Assembly: GCA_026706395.1 (NCBI GenBank)
Contig: JAPOYU010000124.1
Location: forward strand, 1 to 35,344
Length of the DNA stretch: 35,344 bases
Direction of reading: 5' to 3'
DNA from: Chloroflexota bacterium
GTDB lineage: Bacteria; Chloroflexota; Anaerolineae; Aggregatilineales; Phototrophicaceae
Shown: piece after piece, positions 22,959 through 31,300 of the stretch
Layout of the letters: each line of letters begins with the position of its first letter
Position numbering within the stretch: position 1 is the stretch's first letter
The notes under the pieces: model-generated
Told to the model about the DNA's origin: nothing
What the model saw: only the letters and a program-made list of their open reading frames with translations
The model's database searches: none
Translations under genes and position numbers: made by a program

Positions 22959-23825
22959 ATGCGAGTTTTGCACAGTCCCCTGCTAATCCTCCTTCTAGTC
23001 TTGTTCAACTTTGCAACGGCTGCGCAGGATGATGCGCCTGGCGAGGTCATGCTGTTTCTCAATCGCACGATAGATGAGCCGATATTCTGCACCCTGGACC
23101 GGGCGCAGGCTTTCTATCAAACCTTGGACGGTTTCCAGATATTTTTTGACGAGCTCGCCCTTATGGAAGGCGCGGAATACTTGGCGGAGTCGTGGTTGGA
23201 CAAATACTCCCGCTGGTTGCAGGAGCATTGGGCAACTTTTGACGAAAACACTTGCGGCGCGACACGTCCGCTCATGGACCTCCTGCGCGCCAAGGTTATG
23301 TACAGCCTGCTTGAAGGAGCAGTCGGCGAAATCGCTGAAATACCCGCTGACGAAGCCATGACTTATGCGCGCGCTCTGGAGGAGATTGATTTGCAGCTGA
23401 TGGACAGTGATGAGGCGTCCGAATCCGAGTTGGAGTTGAACCGTCTATTCGCCGAACTGCCACGATGCAGCGTTGAGCAGGCGCTGGCCTTCTATGAAAC
23501 CCTTGATGGCTATACGCGAATCACGAGCGACCTGGGATCGACCGGCGCCCTCTGGCATGTTGACTCCGATGAACTGGTGGAGGCTGTTTTCACCTGGGCT
23601 GAGTCATTTGACGAGTGGCGTCGCGAGGCTTGGTCCGCCTATTACGAGGCGCCCTGCGGCGGAACCCAGATTTATGTATTTCACCTGGAACGCAGGGCAT
23701 ACTTGGCGGCTCTATTGCGAGGCGCAGGCGCGGATCCCTCGGCGATGCTGGCGAACACCGTTCAGGTCTTGCTTCATATCGCGGAATACGACAAGTCTTT
23801 GATTGATTCCGTGTCAGACGAATAG
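22959..23825 (+). CDS. secreted protein with two copies of a Cys-paired module
   Basis: No known family was recognised. The 288-residue product has a signal peptide (VLHSPLLILLLVLFNFATAA, likely cut near residue 21). Two related modules of about 80 residues follow. The first runs from Cys44 (CTLDRAQAFYQTLDG) to Cys99 (NTCGAT) and LLRAKVMYSLLEGA; the second from Cys170 (CSVEQALAFYETLDG) to Cys233 (APCGGT) and LERRAYLAALLRGA. Each thus has an A-x2-FY-x-TLDG motif and two cysteines about 55-63 residues apart, suggesting one disulfide per module. An acidic linker (about 145-160) separates them. GGAG at 22947-22950 supports ATG 22959 over 22926. Confidence 0.7.
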   Translation: MRVLHSPLLILLLVLFNFATAAQDDAPGEVMLFLNRTIDEPIFCTLDRAQAFYQTLDGFQIFFDELALMEGAEYLAESWLDKYSRWLQEHWATFDENTCGATRPLMDLLRAKVMYSLLEGAVGEIAEIPADEAMTYARALEEIDLQLMDSDEASESELELNRLFAELPRCSVEQALAFYETLDGYTRITSDLGSTGALWHVDSDELVEAVFTWAESFDEWRREAWSAYYEAPCGGTQIYVFHLERRAYLAALLRGAGADPSAMLANTVQVLLHIAEYDKSLIDSVSDE

Positions 23826-23852
23826 AGCAGCCAGACGCCAGGAGAAAATGGT

Positions 23853-24953
23853 CTAAAACACGATCACGCCGCGCGCCATATCACCCGTCAGCATTGACGC
23901 GTAGCCTTCGTTGATCTCGTCCAGCCGATAGCGCTGCGTGACCAACTGTTCCAGCTTGAGCTTGCCCGCCTGATACAAGTCAAGCAGCATGTGGAAATCC
24001 CGCGCGGGATTGACCGAGCCGTAAGCGCTGCCGCGGATCTTGCGTTCGCTAACGGTGATGACTTGCCCAAAGATCGTCGTGCCGGCGTCCTGCGGTGTGA
24101 TACCGACCAGGGTGACGATGCCGCCGGGGCGCACGGCTGCGATGGCGGTCTCCTGCAAGGCGGGGATGCCGACCGATTCAAAGCAGTGGTCAGCGCCGCG
24201 CCCTCCACTGAGTTTCTGTATCTCCGCGACCACGGTATCATCGGACATGAGGCAATGGGTCGCGCCGAAGTCGCGGGCGATCTCCATTTTATTGCTGTTG
24301 GTGTCGACGGCAATGATGGGATCAGCGCCACAGAGGGCGGCGCCCTGAATGATATTGAGGCCGACGCCGCCCGCGCCGAAGACAGCGACGCTCTGCCCCG
24401 GGCGGACCTCGGCGGTATAGATCGCCGCGCCGACGCCAGTGGAGACGGCGCAGCCGACCAAAGCGGCGACCGCCAGCGGGACATCCTTGCGAATGGGCAC
24501 GACGCTCTCTTGACGGACCACGGCATATTCAGCGAATGTGCCAAGTCCGCCGAGAATATAGATCGGTTGGCCATGCCAACGGATGCGGCTTGTGCCATCC
24601 GCCAGGAGGCCGGCGTTGATATCGGCGGCGTGTGTGTCGCAGATGGCGGGCTGGTCCTGCTGGCAGTAGAAGCAGTCGCCGCAGCAGGCTTTCCAGTTGA
24701 GTGTGACGTGGTCGCCCCGCTTCACGCGACTTACGCCAACGCCGACAGCTTCGACGATGCCGGCGCCTTCATGCCCCAGAATGATCGGCGCGGGGAAGGG
24801 CGCCTTGCCGGCGACCAGGTGCCAGTCGCTGTGGCAGACGCCGGTAGCCGCCATCTTGACCAGCACTTCGCCGGCTTTGGGCAGATCGATGTCAACCGTT
24901 TCGATTTTGAAGGGGCTATGGGCTTCGGTCAGGATTGCGGCTTGCATTTGCAT
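23853..24953 (-). CDS. zinc-dependent alcohol dehydrogenase (MDR family), copy 1
   Basis: A 366-residue medium-chain dehydrogenase that would oxidise an alcohol with NAD(P). Catalytic zinc ligands are in GVCHSDWHLV (Cys), LGHEGAGIVE (His-Glu) and ALVGCAVSTGVGAA (Cys). The structural zinc loop is CCGDCFYCQQDQPAIC. The cofactor site is VAVFGAGGVGLNIIQG. ATG 24953 (MQMQAAILTEAHSPF) is preferred because AAGGAAA lies just upstream and the length then equals that of the neighbouring paralogue. The layout resembles class III/mycobacterial AdhD-type enzymes. The gene is downstream of its paralogue on the same strand, with a hairpin repeat between them. The substrate cannot be deduced. Confidence 0.9.
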   Translation of the reverse strand: MQMQAAILTEAHSPFKIETVDIDLPKAGEVLVKMAATGVCHSDWHLVAGKAPFPAPIILGHEGAGIVEAVGVGVSRVKRGDHVTLNWKACCGDCFYCQQDQPAICDTHAADINAGLLADGTSRIRWHGQPIYILGGLGTFAEYAVVRQESVVPIRKDVPLAVAALVGCAVSTGVGAAIYTAEVRPGQSVAVFGAGGVGLNIIQGAALCGADPIIAVDTNSNKMEIARDFGATHCLMSDDTVVAEIQKLSGGRGADHCFESVGIPALQETAIAAVRPGGIVTLVGITPQDAGTTIFGQVITVSERKIRGSAYGSVNPARDFHMLLDLYQAGKLKLEQLVTQRYRLDEINEGYASMLTGDMARGVIVF

Positions 24954-24970
24954 GAGGATTTCCTTTGTTC

Positions 24971-24996
24971 GCGGGCGACCCAAGGGGCGCCCCTAC
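24971..24996. repeat. GGGCGACCC hairpin repeat (copy 2)
   Basis: GCGGGCGACCCAAGGGGCGC followed by CCCTACG matches the copy at 20418-20444, but the inner stem pair G-C is replaced by C-G. It lies in the gap between the two dehydrogenase genes. Confidence 0.5.
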
Positions 24997-25013
24997 GCAC
25001 ATGGCGTTGAAAG

Positions 25014-26114
25014 TTAAAAGACGATGATGCCGCGGGCGACTTCGCCAGTGAGCATATCCTGGTAGGCTGCGTTGATCTCATCCAGTCCGTAACGGCGCGT
25101 CACTAGTTCGTCCAGCTTGAGCTTGCCGTTGCTGTAGAGATCGAGGAACATCGGGAAGTCGCGTTGGGGCAGCACTGAGCCGTAGAAGCTGCCGCGGATG
25201 ACTTTTTCGGTACGGGTAATGACCGCGCCGGGCAGGTTTGTACCGGTGCCTACTGGCGTCAGGCCGACCAAAGTGAGCGTGCCGCCCGGGCGCGTGGCGT
25301 CAAGGCCTGTCTCCTGCAAGACCTGCAAGCCCACTGATTCAAATACATGATCAGCGCCGCGGCCATTCGTGAGCGCCTGGATCTGCGAAACGGTTGTGTC
25401 ATCGGAGTACAAAGTATGCGTCGCGCCGAATTCGCGGGCGATCTCCATTTTTGTGCTGTTGGTATCGACGGCGATGATGGGATCAGCGCCACACATGGCG
25501 GCACCCATGATGATATTCAAGCCGACGCCGCCGGCGCCATAGACGGCGACGCTTTCGCCCGGGCGCACATCGGCGGTGTAGATCGCCGCGCCAACGCCGG
25601 TCGAGACGGCGCAGCCCACCAGCGCAGCTATCTCCAGCGGTACGTCACGGCGGACGGGTACACAAGCTTCTTCGGGTATGACAACGTATTCGGCGAAGCA
25701 GCCCAAGCCGGTCATGATGTGGATCGGCTCGCCGTTCAGGGAAAGCCGGCTCGTGCCATCTTTCATCAGTCCCGAGCGCAGCACCGGCGTATAGACTTCG
25801 CAGAGATTGGGCTTGTCACGCTGGCAATAGTAGCAGTCGCCGCAATTGGCGCGAAAGCTGAGCGTGGCATGATCACCCGGTTGCACGCTGGTGACGCCCT
25901 CGCCGACGGCTTCGACAATTCCAGCGCCTTCATGGCCGCAGATGATGGGCAGCGGAAAGTAAGACAAGCCTTCGACCACGTGCCAGTCGCTGTGGCAGAC
26001 GCCGCTTGCCGCCATTTTGACCAGCACTTCGCCGGCTTTCGGCGGCTGCAAATCGACCGTTTCGATTTGGAATGGACTGTTGAATTCAGTCAATACAGCG
26101 GCTTTCATTTTCAT
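25014..26114 (-). CDS. zinc-dependent alcohol dehydrogenase (MDR family), copy 2
   Basis: A 366-residue paralogue of the adjacent dehydrogenase, similar along the whole length. Catalytic zinc ligands are Cys40 (GVCHSDWH), His61-Glu62 (CGHEGAGIVE) and the Cys of ALVGCAVSTGVGAA. The structural zinc loop is NCGDCYYCQRDKPNLC and the NAD(P) site is VAVYGAGGVGLNIIMG. AAGGAC in the leader supports the start at 26114. The two genes probably form an operon and arose by tandem duplication. Differences cluster in the stretch after the zinc loop (EVYTPVLRSGLMKDGTSRLS here, DTHAADINAGLLADGTSRIR in copy 1), which may reflect different substrates. Confidence 0.9.
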   Translation of the reverse strand: MKMKAAVLTEFNSPFQIETVDLQPPKAGEVLVKMAASGVCHSDWHVVEGLSYFPLPIICGHEGAGIVEAVGEGVTSVQPGDHATLSFRANCGDCYYCQRDKPNLCEVYTPVLRSGLMKDGTSRLSLNGEPIHIMTGLGCFAEYVVIPEEACVPVRRDVPLEIAALVGCAVSTGVGAAIYTADVRPGESVAVYGAGGVGLNIIMGAAMCGADPIIAVDTNSTKMEIAREFGATHTLYSDDTTVSQIQALTNGRGADHVFESVGLQVLQETGLDATRPGGTLTLVGLTPVGTGTNLPGAVITRTEKVIRGSFYGSVLPQRDFPMFLDLYSNGKLKLDELVTRRYGLDEINAAYQDMLTGEVARGIIVF

Positions 26115-26259
26115 AACGTTGTCCTTTCAAGCCTGAGGGACGCGGGATCTTATGGAGTGGAATGCCTGATTGTAGTCCAACCGGCGCGCATTCCGCCACA
26201 ACCTCGATCCGCTTCGTCCCTCACACAAGCGCCTCTTTTCGTTTCGCCCTGCCCCAGCC

Positions 26260-26265
26260 TATAAT
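26260..26265 (+). promoter_or_regulatory. -10 box upstream of the DinB-like gene
   Basis: A perfect TATAAT would start transcription near 26272, 29 bases before ATG 26301. The -35 region (TTTCGT, 26237-26242) is weak. Confidence 0.45.
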
Positions 26266-26300
26266 TGCAGGCCGACATAAACCGATAGCGGGATACAACC

Positions 26301-26777
26301 ATGAACGCACAGATCAAAGAATTCTGGGATATGAACCGTATGTACGTCGGGCTGCGCGACGAGCTGATGGAAGCGCTTGACGACGAGGACCTCGATTTCA
26401 GCCCGGGCGGGGGCAATCCGACGCTGGGCGAACTTTGCCGCGAGCTCGGCGAGACGGAGTATGCCTATGCGCAGTCGTACAAAACATTCAAGGTCGACTT
26501 CAGTTATCGGACGAATGACGACAGCTATTTGAAGAGCGTCGGCAAGCTGCAGGCCTGGTACGCGGAACTTGATGCCGAACTGGAAGCGGCGCTGGAAGCG
26601 GTGACCGACGATGACGTGGCGAATAAGCAAATGGACCGCGGCGGCTATGAAGTTCCGGTACACATTAGTCTGGATATATTCCGCGAGGCGCTGCTGATCT
26701 TCTATGGCAAGGTCAGCGTTTACGCCAAAGCAATGGATAAGCCTTTGACGCAGATGTGGCGGGACTGGATCGCCTGA
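26301..26777 (+). CDS. DinB-superfamily-like protein lacking obvious metal ligands
   Basis: The 158-residue protein has the length and helix pattern of DinB/YfiT bundles: MNRMYVGLRDELMEALDDED then LDFSPGGGNPTLGELCRELG and a last helix FREALLIFYGKVSVYAKAMD. In DinB proteins His residues sit in the helices after the TLGELxxH-type motif and near the C terminus. Here the first is in a Glu-rich helix (LGETEYAYAQSY) and only one late His (VPVHISLD) is visible, so the metal site is probably lost. It has its own TATAAT box and stands just before moxR. The function is unknown. Confidence 0.65.
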   Translation: MNAQIKEFWDMNRMYVGLRDELMEALDDEDLDFSPGGGNPTLGELCRELGETEYAYAQSYKTFKVDFSYRTNDDSYLKSVGKLQAWYAELDAELEAALEAVTDDDVANKQMDRGGYEVPVHISLDIFREALLIFYGKVSVYAKAMDKPLTQMWRDWIA

Positions 26778-26835
26778 CGCGGCGGCGCGGTGATCGCGCA
26801 TGTAAGCCACCCTGCGATTCCAGCGCGCCATGCGC

Positions 26836-26841
26836 TAGAAT
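26836..26841 (+). promoter_or_regulatory. -10 box upstream of moxR
   Basis: TAGAAT would start transcription about 27 bases before ATG 26875. The -35 region is poor (TGCGAT). It is the likely promoter of the moxR-to-mocA run. Confidence 0.35.
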
Positions 26842-26874
26842 ACTGCGCATTATTGACGAGTCAAATGGAATGCG

Positions 26875-27789
26875 ATGACTTCACGATACAACTCGGTTGA
26901 TGAGCTTCAGTTGGCGCTGGGCGAGCAGGATTACATCGCCGAGCGCGGCTTGTCCGTGGCGATCTATCTGGCCTTGAAGACGGGCAAGCCGCTCTTTCTC
27001 GAAGGCGATGCTGGCGTCGGCAAAACGGAAATCGCCAAGGTGCTGTCGGCGCTGTTGGAGACGCCGCTCATCCGCATGCAGTGCTACGAGGGCCTGGATG
27101 TCAATACGGCGGTCTATGAGTGGAATTACGCCGGGCAGATCTTGCACCTGCGCCTGATGGAAAGCGAGGGCATGGCTCGGGAGGCGATGGAAGACGAGCT
27201 CTTCTCCGAACGGTTCTTGTTGAAGCGGCCGCTTTTGCAAGCGATTGAGCAGAGCCGCAACGGCAGTTCGCCGGTCTTGTTGATTGATGAGCTGGACCGC
27301 TCCGATGAAGAATTCGAAGCGTTCTTGCTTGAGTTGCTGTCTGATTTTCAGATTACGATACCGGAGCTTGGCACGATCGCGGCCGGCGTGCCGCCGGTGG
27401 TGGTGGTGACATCCAATCGCACGCGCGAGATACATGATGCGCTGAAGCGACGCTGCCTCTACTATTGGATCGACTATCCGCATTTTCGCAAGGAACTGCA
27501 GATCGTGGAGCGCAAGGCGCCCGATGTGCCGCCGATGCTGGCGCGACAGATAACGGCATTCATCCAGGACATGCGCTCGCTGGAGCTATTCAAACGCCCG
27601 GGCATCGCCGAGACGCTGGATTGGACCGCCGCCTTGATCGCGCTGGACCAGAATGAGCTTTCGCTGGAGACGGTGCAAGACACGCTGGGCGTGATCCTCA
27701 AGTATCAGGATGATGTGGAAATGCTGGATGCGACGACGATCCAGAATATGATCGAGCGCGCCAAAGTCGAGGCGCAGCGAGCGGGTTGA
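26875..27789 (+). CDS. MoxR-type AAA+ ATPase (CoxD-like)
   Basis: A 304-residue AAA+ ATPase of the MoxR/CoxD group, which acts with a VWA protein as a metal-centre insertion chaperone. Walker A is LFLEGDAGVGKTEIAK (about residues 40-55), Walker B is VLLIDELDRSDEEFEAFLLE and sensor 1 is VVVVTSNRTREIHDALKRRC. A C-terminal lid follows. In carboxidotrophs CoxD is needed to mature the copper-molybdenum centre of CO dehydrogenase. The next genes are a VWA protein and an XdhC-like protein, as in cox-type clusters, which favours a molybdenum-hydroxylase role. A 200-base gap with a hairpin repeat separates it from the VWA gene. Confidence 0.88.
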   Translation: MTSRYNSVDELQLALGEQDYIAERGLSVAIYLALKTGKPLFLEGDAGVGKTEIAKVLSALLETPLIRMQCYEGLDVNTAVYEWNYAGQILHLRLMESEGMAREAMEDELFSERFLLKRPLLQAIEQSRNGSSPVLLIDELDRSDEEFEAFLLELLSDFQITIPELGTIAAGVPPVVVVTSNRTREIHDALKRRCLYYWIDYPHFRKELQIVERKAPDVPPMLARQITAFIQDMRSLELFKRPGIAETLDWTAALIALDQNELSLETVQDTLGVILKYQDDVEMLDATTIQNMIERAKVEAQRAG

Positions 27790-27980
27790 CCCCCATCCCC
27801 GGCCCCTTCCCCCATCCAGAGGGAAGGGGAGTTAGTATAATGCAGAAAGTAAAGATGGCGGCAACTGGAACAAAGAAACAACGTCAGCACCATGTGTCTA
27901 GGCTGCAGTCCATGTCAAAGTCCCTCCCTCATTTTGGGATGCCCGCAATAGAGATTGCGGGAGGGATTTGGGGTGGGGGC
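27790..27980 (+). repeat. bipartite GC-rich hairpin repeat, units A and B (copy 2)
   Basis: Unit A (CCCCTTCCCCCATCCAGAGG then GAAGGGGAGTTAGT) is followed by a roughly 70-base spacer and unit B (TCCCTCCCTCATTTTGGGAT ... GGGAGGGATTTGGGGTGGGG). The B core is a hairpin, CCCGCA/TGCGGG (27942-27961), with loop ATAGAGAT. The same A-spacer-B order is seen at 33691-33826. It fills the moxR-coxE gap. Confidence 0.65.
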
Positions 27981-27989
27981 TGACACGCC

Positions 27990-29246
27990 ATGTCCAACGA
28001 CCCGCCAATTAACAGCCTATTCCTCGGACCGGCTGACGCCCCTTATGACTATCGCGGCGGCAAGCTGACCCACAACCTGATTCTCTTTGGGCGGGTCTGC
28101 CGGGCCTTGGGCATGAACGTGACGCCGAACCGCATGATGGAAGTAGGGCGAGCGCTGGCGCATATTCAGCTTGGGCGCAAGCAAGACTTCTACTACACCT
28201 TGCGCGCGCATCTGGTATCGCATCCCAAGGAGCTTGATTATTTCGATGAAGCCTTTGATCTCTTCTGGCGGCGACCGTCGGATGGCTTCACGACTTTGAA
28301 TCTGCAATCGCTGGGCGAGGAGCGGCGCAAGAAGAAGACGCAATTTCTGCCGCCGCTGGATGCCAGCCCGAGCGAGAACGGCGCCGGCGCCGAAGAGCTG
28401 GATTCCAGCATGATCGCGCTGCTGCCGACCTACAGCCGGCAGGAGCGATTGCGCAACAAAGACTTCGCCGATATGACCGCGGAAGAACTGGAGATGGCGA
28501 AGCGCATGATAGCCAAGATGCCTGATTCGCTGGGCATGCGCCGAACGCGCCGTTTTGAAAATGGCAAAGGGCGTCAGATCAATATGCGCCGGCTAATGAA
28601 AGATATGATCCGCAAGCAGGGCGATGTGACGCGCCTGCCGACGCACCGCCGCAAGGAGAAGCCCCGCCCGGTCGTGCTGCTCTGTGATATCAGCGGCAGC
28701 ATGGAGCGCTACACCCGCATCTTGCTGCACTTCATGCACACTTTGGCCGGCTCGCTTTATCAAGTCGAGTCCTTCGTCTACAGCACAGATATCACTCGCA
28801 TTACGCGGCAGATTCGACAAAAGAATGTGGATGACGCGCTGGCGGATATCGGGCAGATGGTATTGCAATGGGGCGGCGGCACGATGACGGGAGAATGCCT
28901 GCACCGTTTCAACTGGGTCTGGTCTCGGCGTGTGCTTGGGCGGGGCGCGATCGTCATATTGATCACGGATGGCTGGGATCGGGGCGATATACCGCTGCTG
29001 CATCGGGAAATGGCGCGGCTGCGGCTGGCCTGCAAGCGGCTTATCTGGCTGAATCCGCTGCTTGATGTGCCGGAGTATGAACCGCTGACGCGGGGCGCAC
29101 AGGCGCTGCTGCCCTATGTGCAGGACTTTCTGCCGATCACCAATCTGGCGAATCTGGAAGGTATCGTCGCTGCGCTGCAGAACCTCAACGGACGACCGAG
29201 CGCCGAAGCCTATCGCAAGCGGTATCTGGCGCGAGAGGGGGCCTGA
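27990..29246 (+). CDS. VWA-domain protein (CoxE-like)
   Basis: The 418-residue protein is the usual partner of a MoxR ATPase. An N-terminal helical part (LTHNLILFGRVCRALGMNVT) and a central segment lead to a von Willebrand A domain from about residue 225. Its metal-ion-dependent adhesion site is complete: CDISGSMERY (DxSxS), the Thr in GGGTMTGECL and the Asp in LITDGWDRGD. In CO-dehydrogenase clusters CoxE cooperates with CoxD in cofactor maturation. ATG 27990 directly follows the hairpin repeat. The gene is joined to the XdhC-like gene by a TGATG overlap, so the two are translated together. Confidence 0.88.
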   Translation: MSNDPPINSLFLGPADAPYDYRGGKLTHNLILFGRVCRALGMNVTPNRMMEVGRALAHIQLGRKQDFYYTLRAHLVSHPKELDYFDEAFDLFWRRPSDGFTTLNLQSLGEERRKKKTQFLPPLDASPSENGAGAEELDSSMIALLPTYSRQERLRNKDFADMTAEELEMAKRMIAKMPDSLGMRRTRRFENGKGRQINMRRLMKDMIRKQGDVTRLPTHRRKEKPRPVVLLCDISGSMERYTRILLHFMHTLAGSLYQVESFVYSTDITRITRQIRQKNVDDALADIGQMVLQWGGGTMTGECLHRFNWVWSRRVLGRGAIVILITDGWDRGDIPLLHREMARLRLACKRLIWLNPLLDVPEYEPLTRGAQALLPYVQDFLPITNLANLEGIVAALQNLNGRPSAEAYRKRYLAREGA

Positions 29247-30289
29247 TGTTAGACATCCTCGATACGATGAATCGCTGGCTGGCTGAAGATCGCTCGGTGG
29301 CGCTGGCTACCGTAGTCAAGACCTGGGGATCGGCGCCGCGCCGTGAAGGCTCGAAGATGGGCATCACCGGCGACATGTCAATGAGCGGCTCGGTGAGCGG
29401 CGGCTGCGTCGAAGGCGCTGTCGTGGAGGAAGCGCTGGCGGGCATGAAGGAAGGCAAAGCGCGCCTGCTGAAATTCGGCGTCGCCGATGACATGGCTTGG
29501 GAAGTGGGCTTGACCTGCGGCGGCAGCATCGAAGTTTTCGTCGAGCCGCTGGATTCGCTCTGGTGGGACGCGCTGGCGGAGCTGGCGCAGAAAGATCATT
29601 TCGGCGTCACGGTCACGATCATGGACGGACCGCTGATCGGCGAAAAGGCGCTGCTGGATGCGGCGGGCGACATCCTGTATCGAACTGGATCGGTGGACGA
29701 AGGCTTGCTGCAAGAGATGAAAGCTGTCGCCGCGAAGAGCAGCAAGAGCGGCATCGTCGAAATAGGCGAGACGCGCGTCATGGTGGATATGCAAGTGGAG
29801 CGTCCGCACCTGATTTTGATCGGCGGCGTTCATGTCTCGATACCGCTGCATAGAATGGCGACACAAGTCGGCTTTCGCGTCTCGATTGTGGATCCGCGGT
29901 CGGCCTTCGCCTCGCGCGAGCGCTTCCCCGATGTGGCGAAGATCCTGCACAGTTACCCGGATAAAGCTCTGCCGCAACTGGGTTTGGACCGCAGCACCTA
30001 TCTCGCCGTATTGACGCATGACCCGAAGATCGACGACAAGGCGCTGATCACGGCTTTGCCAGCGAATATCCCTTATGTCGGCGTCTTGAGCAGCGGTCGG
30101 ACGCATCGGCAGCGTGTCGCGCGGCTGAAAGAAGCGGGCATAAGCGACGAGCTCATCGCGCAGATCCGCACGCCGATCGGCATCGAAATCGGCGCGAGCA
30201 CACCGGAGGAGATCGCCGTCTGCATCCTGGCCGAGATCATCGCTGTGCGCAACGGGCTGCGCGTAGACAGTGCAGGACGCACGAGATGA
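29246..30289 (+). CDS. XdhC/CoxF-like molybdenum-hydroxylase maturation protein
   Basis: XdhC proteins bind molybdenum cofactor, help its sulfuration and hand it to xanthine dehydrogenase-type enzymes. The 347-residue protein has the N-terminal XdhC/CoxI domain (ATVVKTWGSAPRREGSKMGI, SGSVSGGCVEGAVVEEAL, VGLTCGGSIEVFVEPL) and the C-terminal Rossmann domain (LILIGGVHVSIPLHRMATQV, VSIVDPRSAFASRERFPDVA, YVGVLSSGRTHRQRVARLKE, TPIGIEIGASTPEEIAVCIL). Both signature Cys segments, GGCVEG and TCGG, are present. Overlaps of 1 base with coxE and 4 bases with the following gene indicate tight co-translation. Confidence 0.9.
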   Translation: MLDILDTMNRWLAEDRSVALATVVKTWGSAPRREGSKMGITGDMSMSGSVSGGCVEGAVVEEALAGMKEGKARLLKFGVADDMAWEVGLTCGGSIEVFVEPLDSLWWDALAELAQKDHFGVTVTIMDGPLIGEKALLDAAGDILYRTGSVDEGLLQEMKAVAAKSSKSGIVEIGETRVMVDMQVERPHLILIGGVHVSIPLHRMATQVGFRVSIVDPRSAFASRERFPDVAKILHSYPDKALPQLGLDRSTYLAVLTHDPKIDDKALITALPANIPYVGVLSSGRTHRQRVARLKEAGISDELIAQIRTPIGIEIGASTPEEIAVCILAEIIAVRNGLRVDSAGRTR

Positions 30290-31296
30290 AGTTCGGTGAG
30301 GTCGGGCTGGAGGAGGCGGTCGGCGGCATCCTGGCGCATAAGCTCTACGACGGCGCCGGCAAGCTGGTCTTCAACAAGGGGCATGTCATAACCGAGGCCG
30401 ACCTCGCCAGATTGCGGGAGCTAGGTCAATCGCGCACAACCGTCACGCAATTGAGCGAAGCTGACCTGCACGAAGACGCGGCGGCGGAGCGGATCGGCGC
30501 GGTCGTGGCGGGCGAGAATGTGCGAATGCGCGCGCCGGGCGTGGGCCGGGCAAATCTCACCACGGCTGAACGCGGCGTCTTACACATCAACGTGCCGACG
30601 CTGGAATTGATCAACAATATCTACGATGGCATCACGATCGCGACTCTGCGCGAGTACAGCCTGGTCAATGCCGGCGAGATGGTGGCGCTGGTAAAGGTGG
30701 TGCCATTCGGCGTGCCGGCGGCGCGGGTGGTGGATGTGGAAGGCATTGCCGAAGCGGGTAGCGCTGTGCTGCAAGTGCGGCCCCTGCTGGCGAAACGGGT
30801 CGCGCTCATCGTCTCTGGCACCGAAGCGACGCGGGGACGCCTGCTGAAGAGCTTCCATGAGCCGGTACGGCGGCGGATCGAGGGCTGGGGCAGTCAACTG
30901 CTCGAACCGACATACACCGCCCACAAAGCCGACGCCATCGCCGAGGCGATCCAGGCGCATGCTGGCGCTGACCTGATCCTGATCGCGAGCATATCGGCGA
31001 TCATCGACCGCGAGGATGTTGTGCCCTCAGCGCTGTCCCGCGCGGGCGGGAGCATAACGCTGCACGGGGTGCCGGTCGACCCGGGCACGCTGCTGATGAT
31101 GGGCTACCTGGGCGATGTGCCGGTGGTTGGCGCGCCGGGCTGCGTCAAGTCGCCCAAGACGAATGTCATCGACTGGATTCTGCCGCGCCTGCTCACAGGC
31201 GAACGGTTGACCCGCGCTAACCTGGTGTCGATGGGGCATGGCGGGCTGCTCAAAGACATCGCCGAGCGTCCGATGCCGCGCAGCCTTACGGACTGA
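30286..31296 (+). CDS. molybdopterin-binding protein (MoCF_biosynth domain)
   Basis: A 336-residue protein with a molybdopterin-binding (MogA/MoeA-like) domain in its second half: RVALIVSGTEATRGRLLKSF, then ADLILIASISAIIDREDVVP, GGSITLHGVPVDPGTLLMMG and VVGAPGCVKSPKTNVIDWIL. The first half contains a short beta-rich domain (VGGILAHKLYDGAGKLVFNK) and a linker. Stand-alone proteins of this type often accompany xdhC and mocA genes and are thought to work on a cofactor variant. It starts inside the xdhC stop (ATGA overlap) and is followed 4 bases later by a possible mocA start. Confidence 0.85.
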   Translation: MKFGEVGLEEAVGGILAHKLYDGAGKLVFNKGHVITEADLARLRELGQSRTTVTQLSEADLHEDAAAERIGAVVAGENVRMRAPGVGRANLTTAERGVLHINVPTLELINNIYDGITIATLREYSLVNAGEMVALVKVVPFGVPAARVVDVEGIAEAGSAVLQVRPLLAKRVALIVSGTEATRGRLLKSFHEPVRRRIEGWGSQLLEPTYTAHKADAIAEAIQAHAGADLILIASISAIIDREDVVPSALSRAGGSITLHGVPVDPGTLLMMGYLGDVPVVGAPGCVKSPKTNVIDWILPRLLTGERLTRANLVSMGHGGLLKDIAERPMPRSLTD

Positions 31297-31300
31297 AATC

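Noticed and set aside
21705..22973. 422-codon open frame antisense to the ITPase-IMPDH fusion
   Set aside because: Its sequence is Arg/His/Asp-rich without motifs, and the sense strand shows clear enzyme motifs over the same bases.
23991..26264. Two plus-strand frames of over 300 codons opposite the dehydrogenase genes
   Set aside because: Both run antisense to genes with complete zinc and NAD(P) motifs and show no family features themselves.
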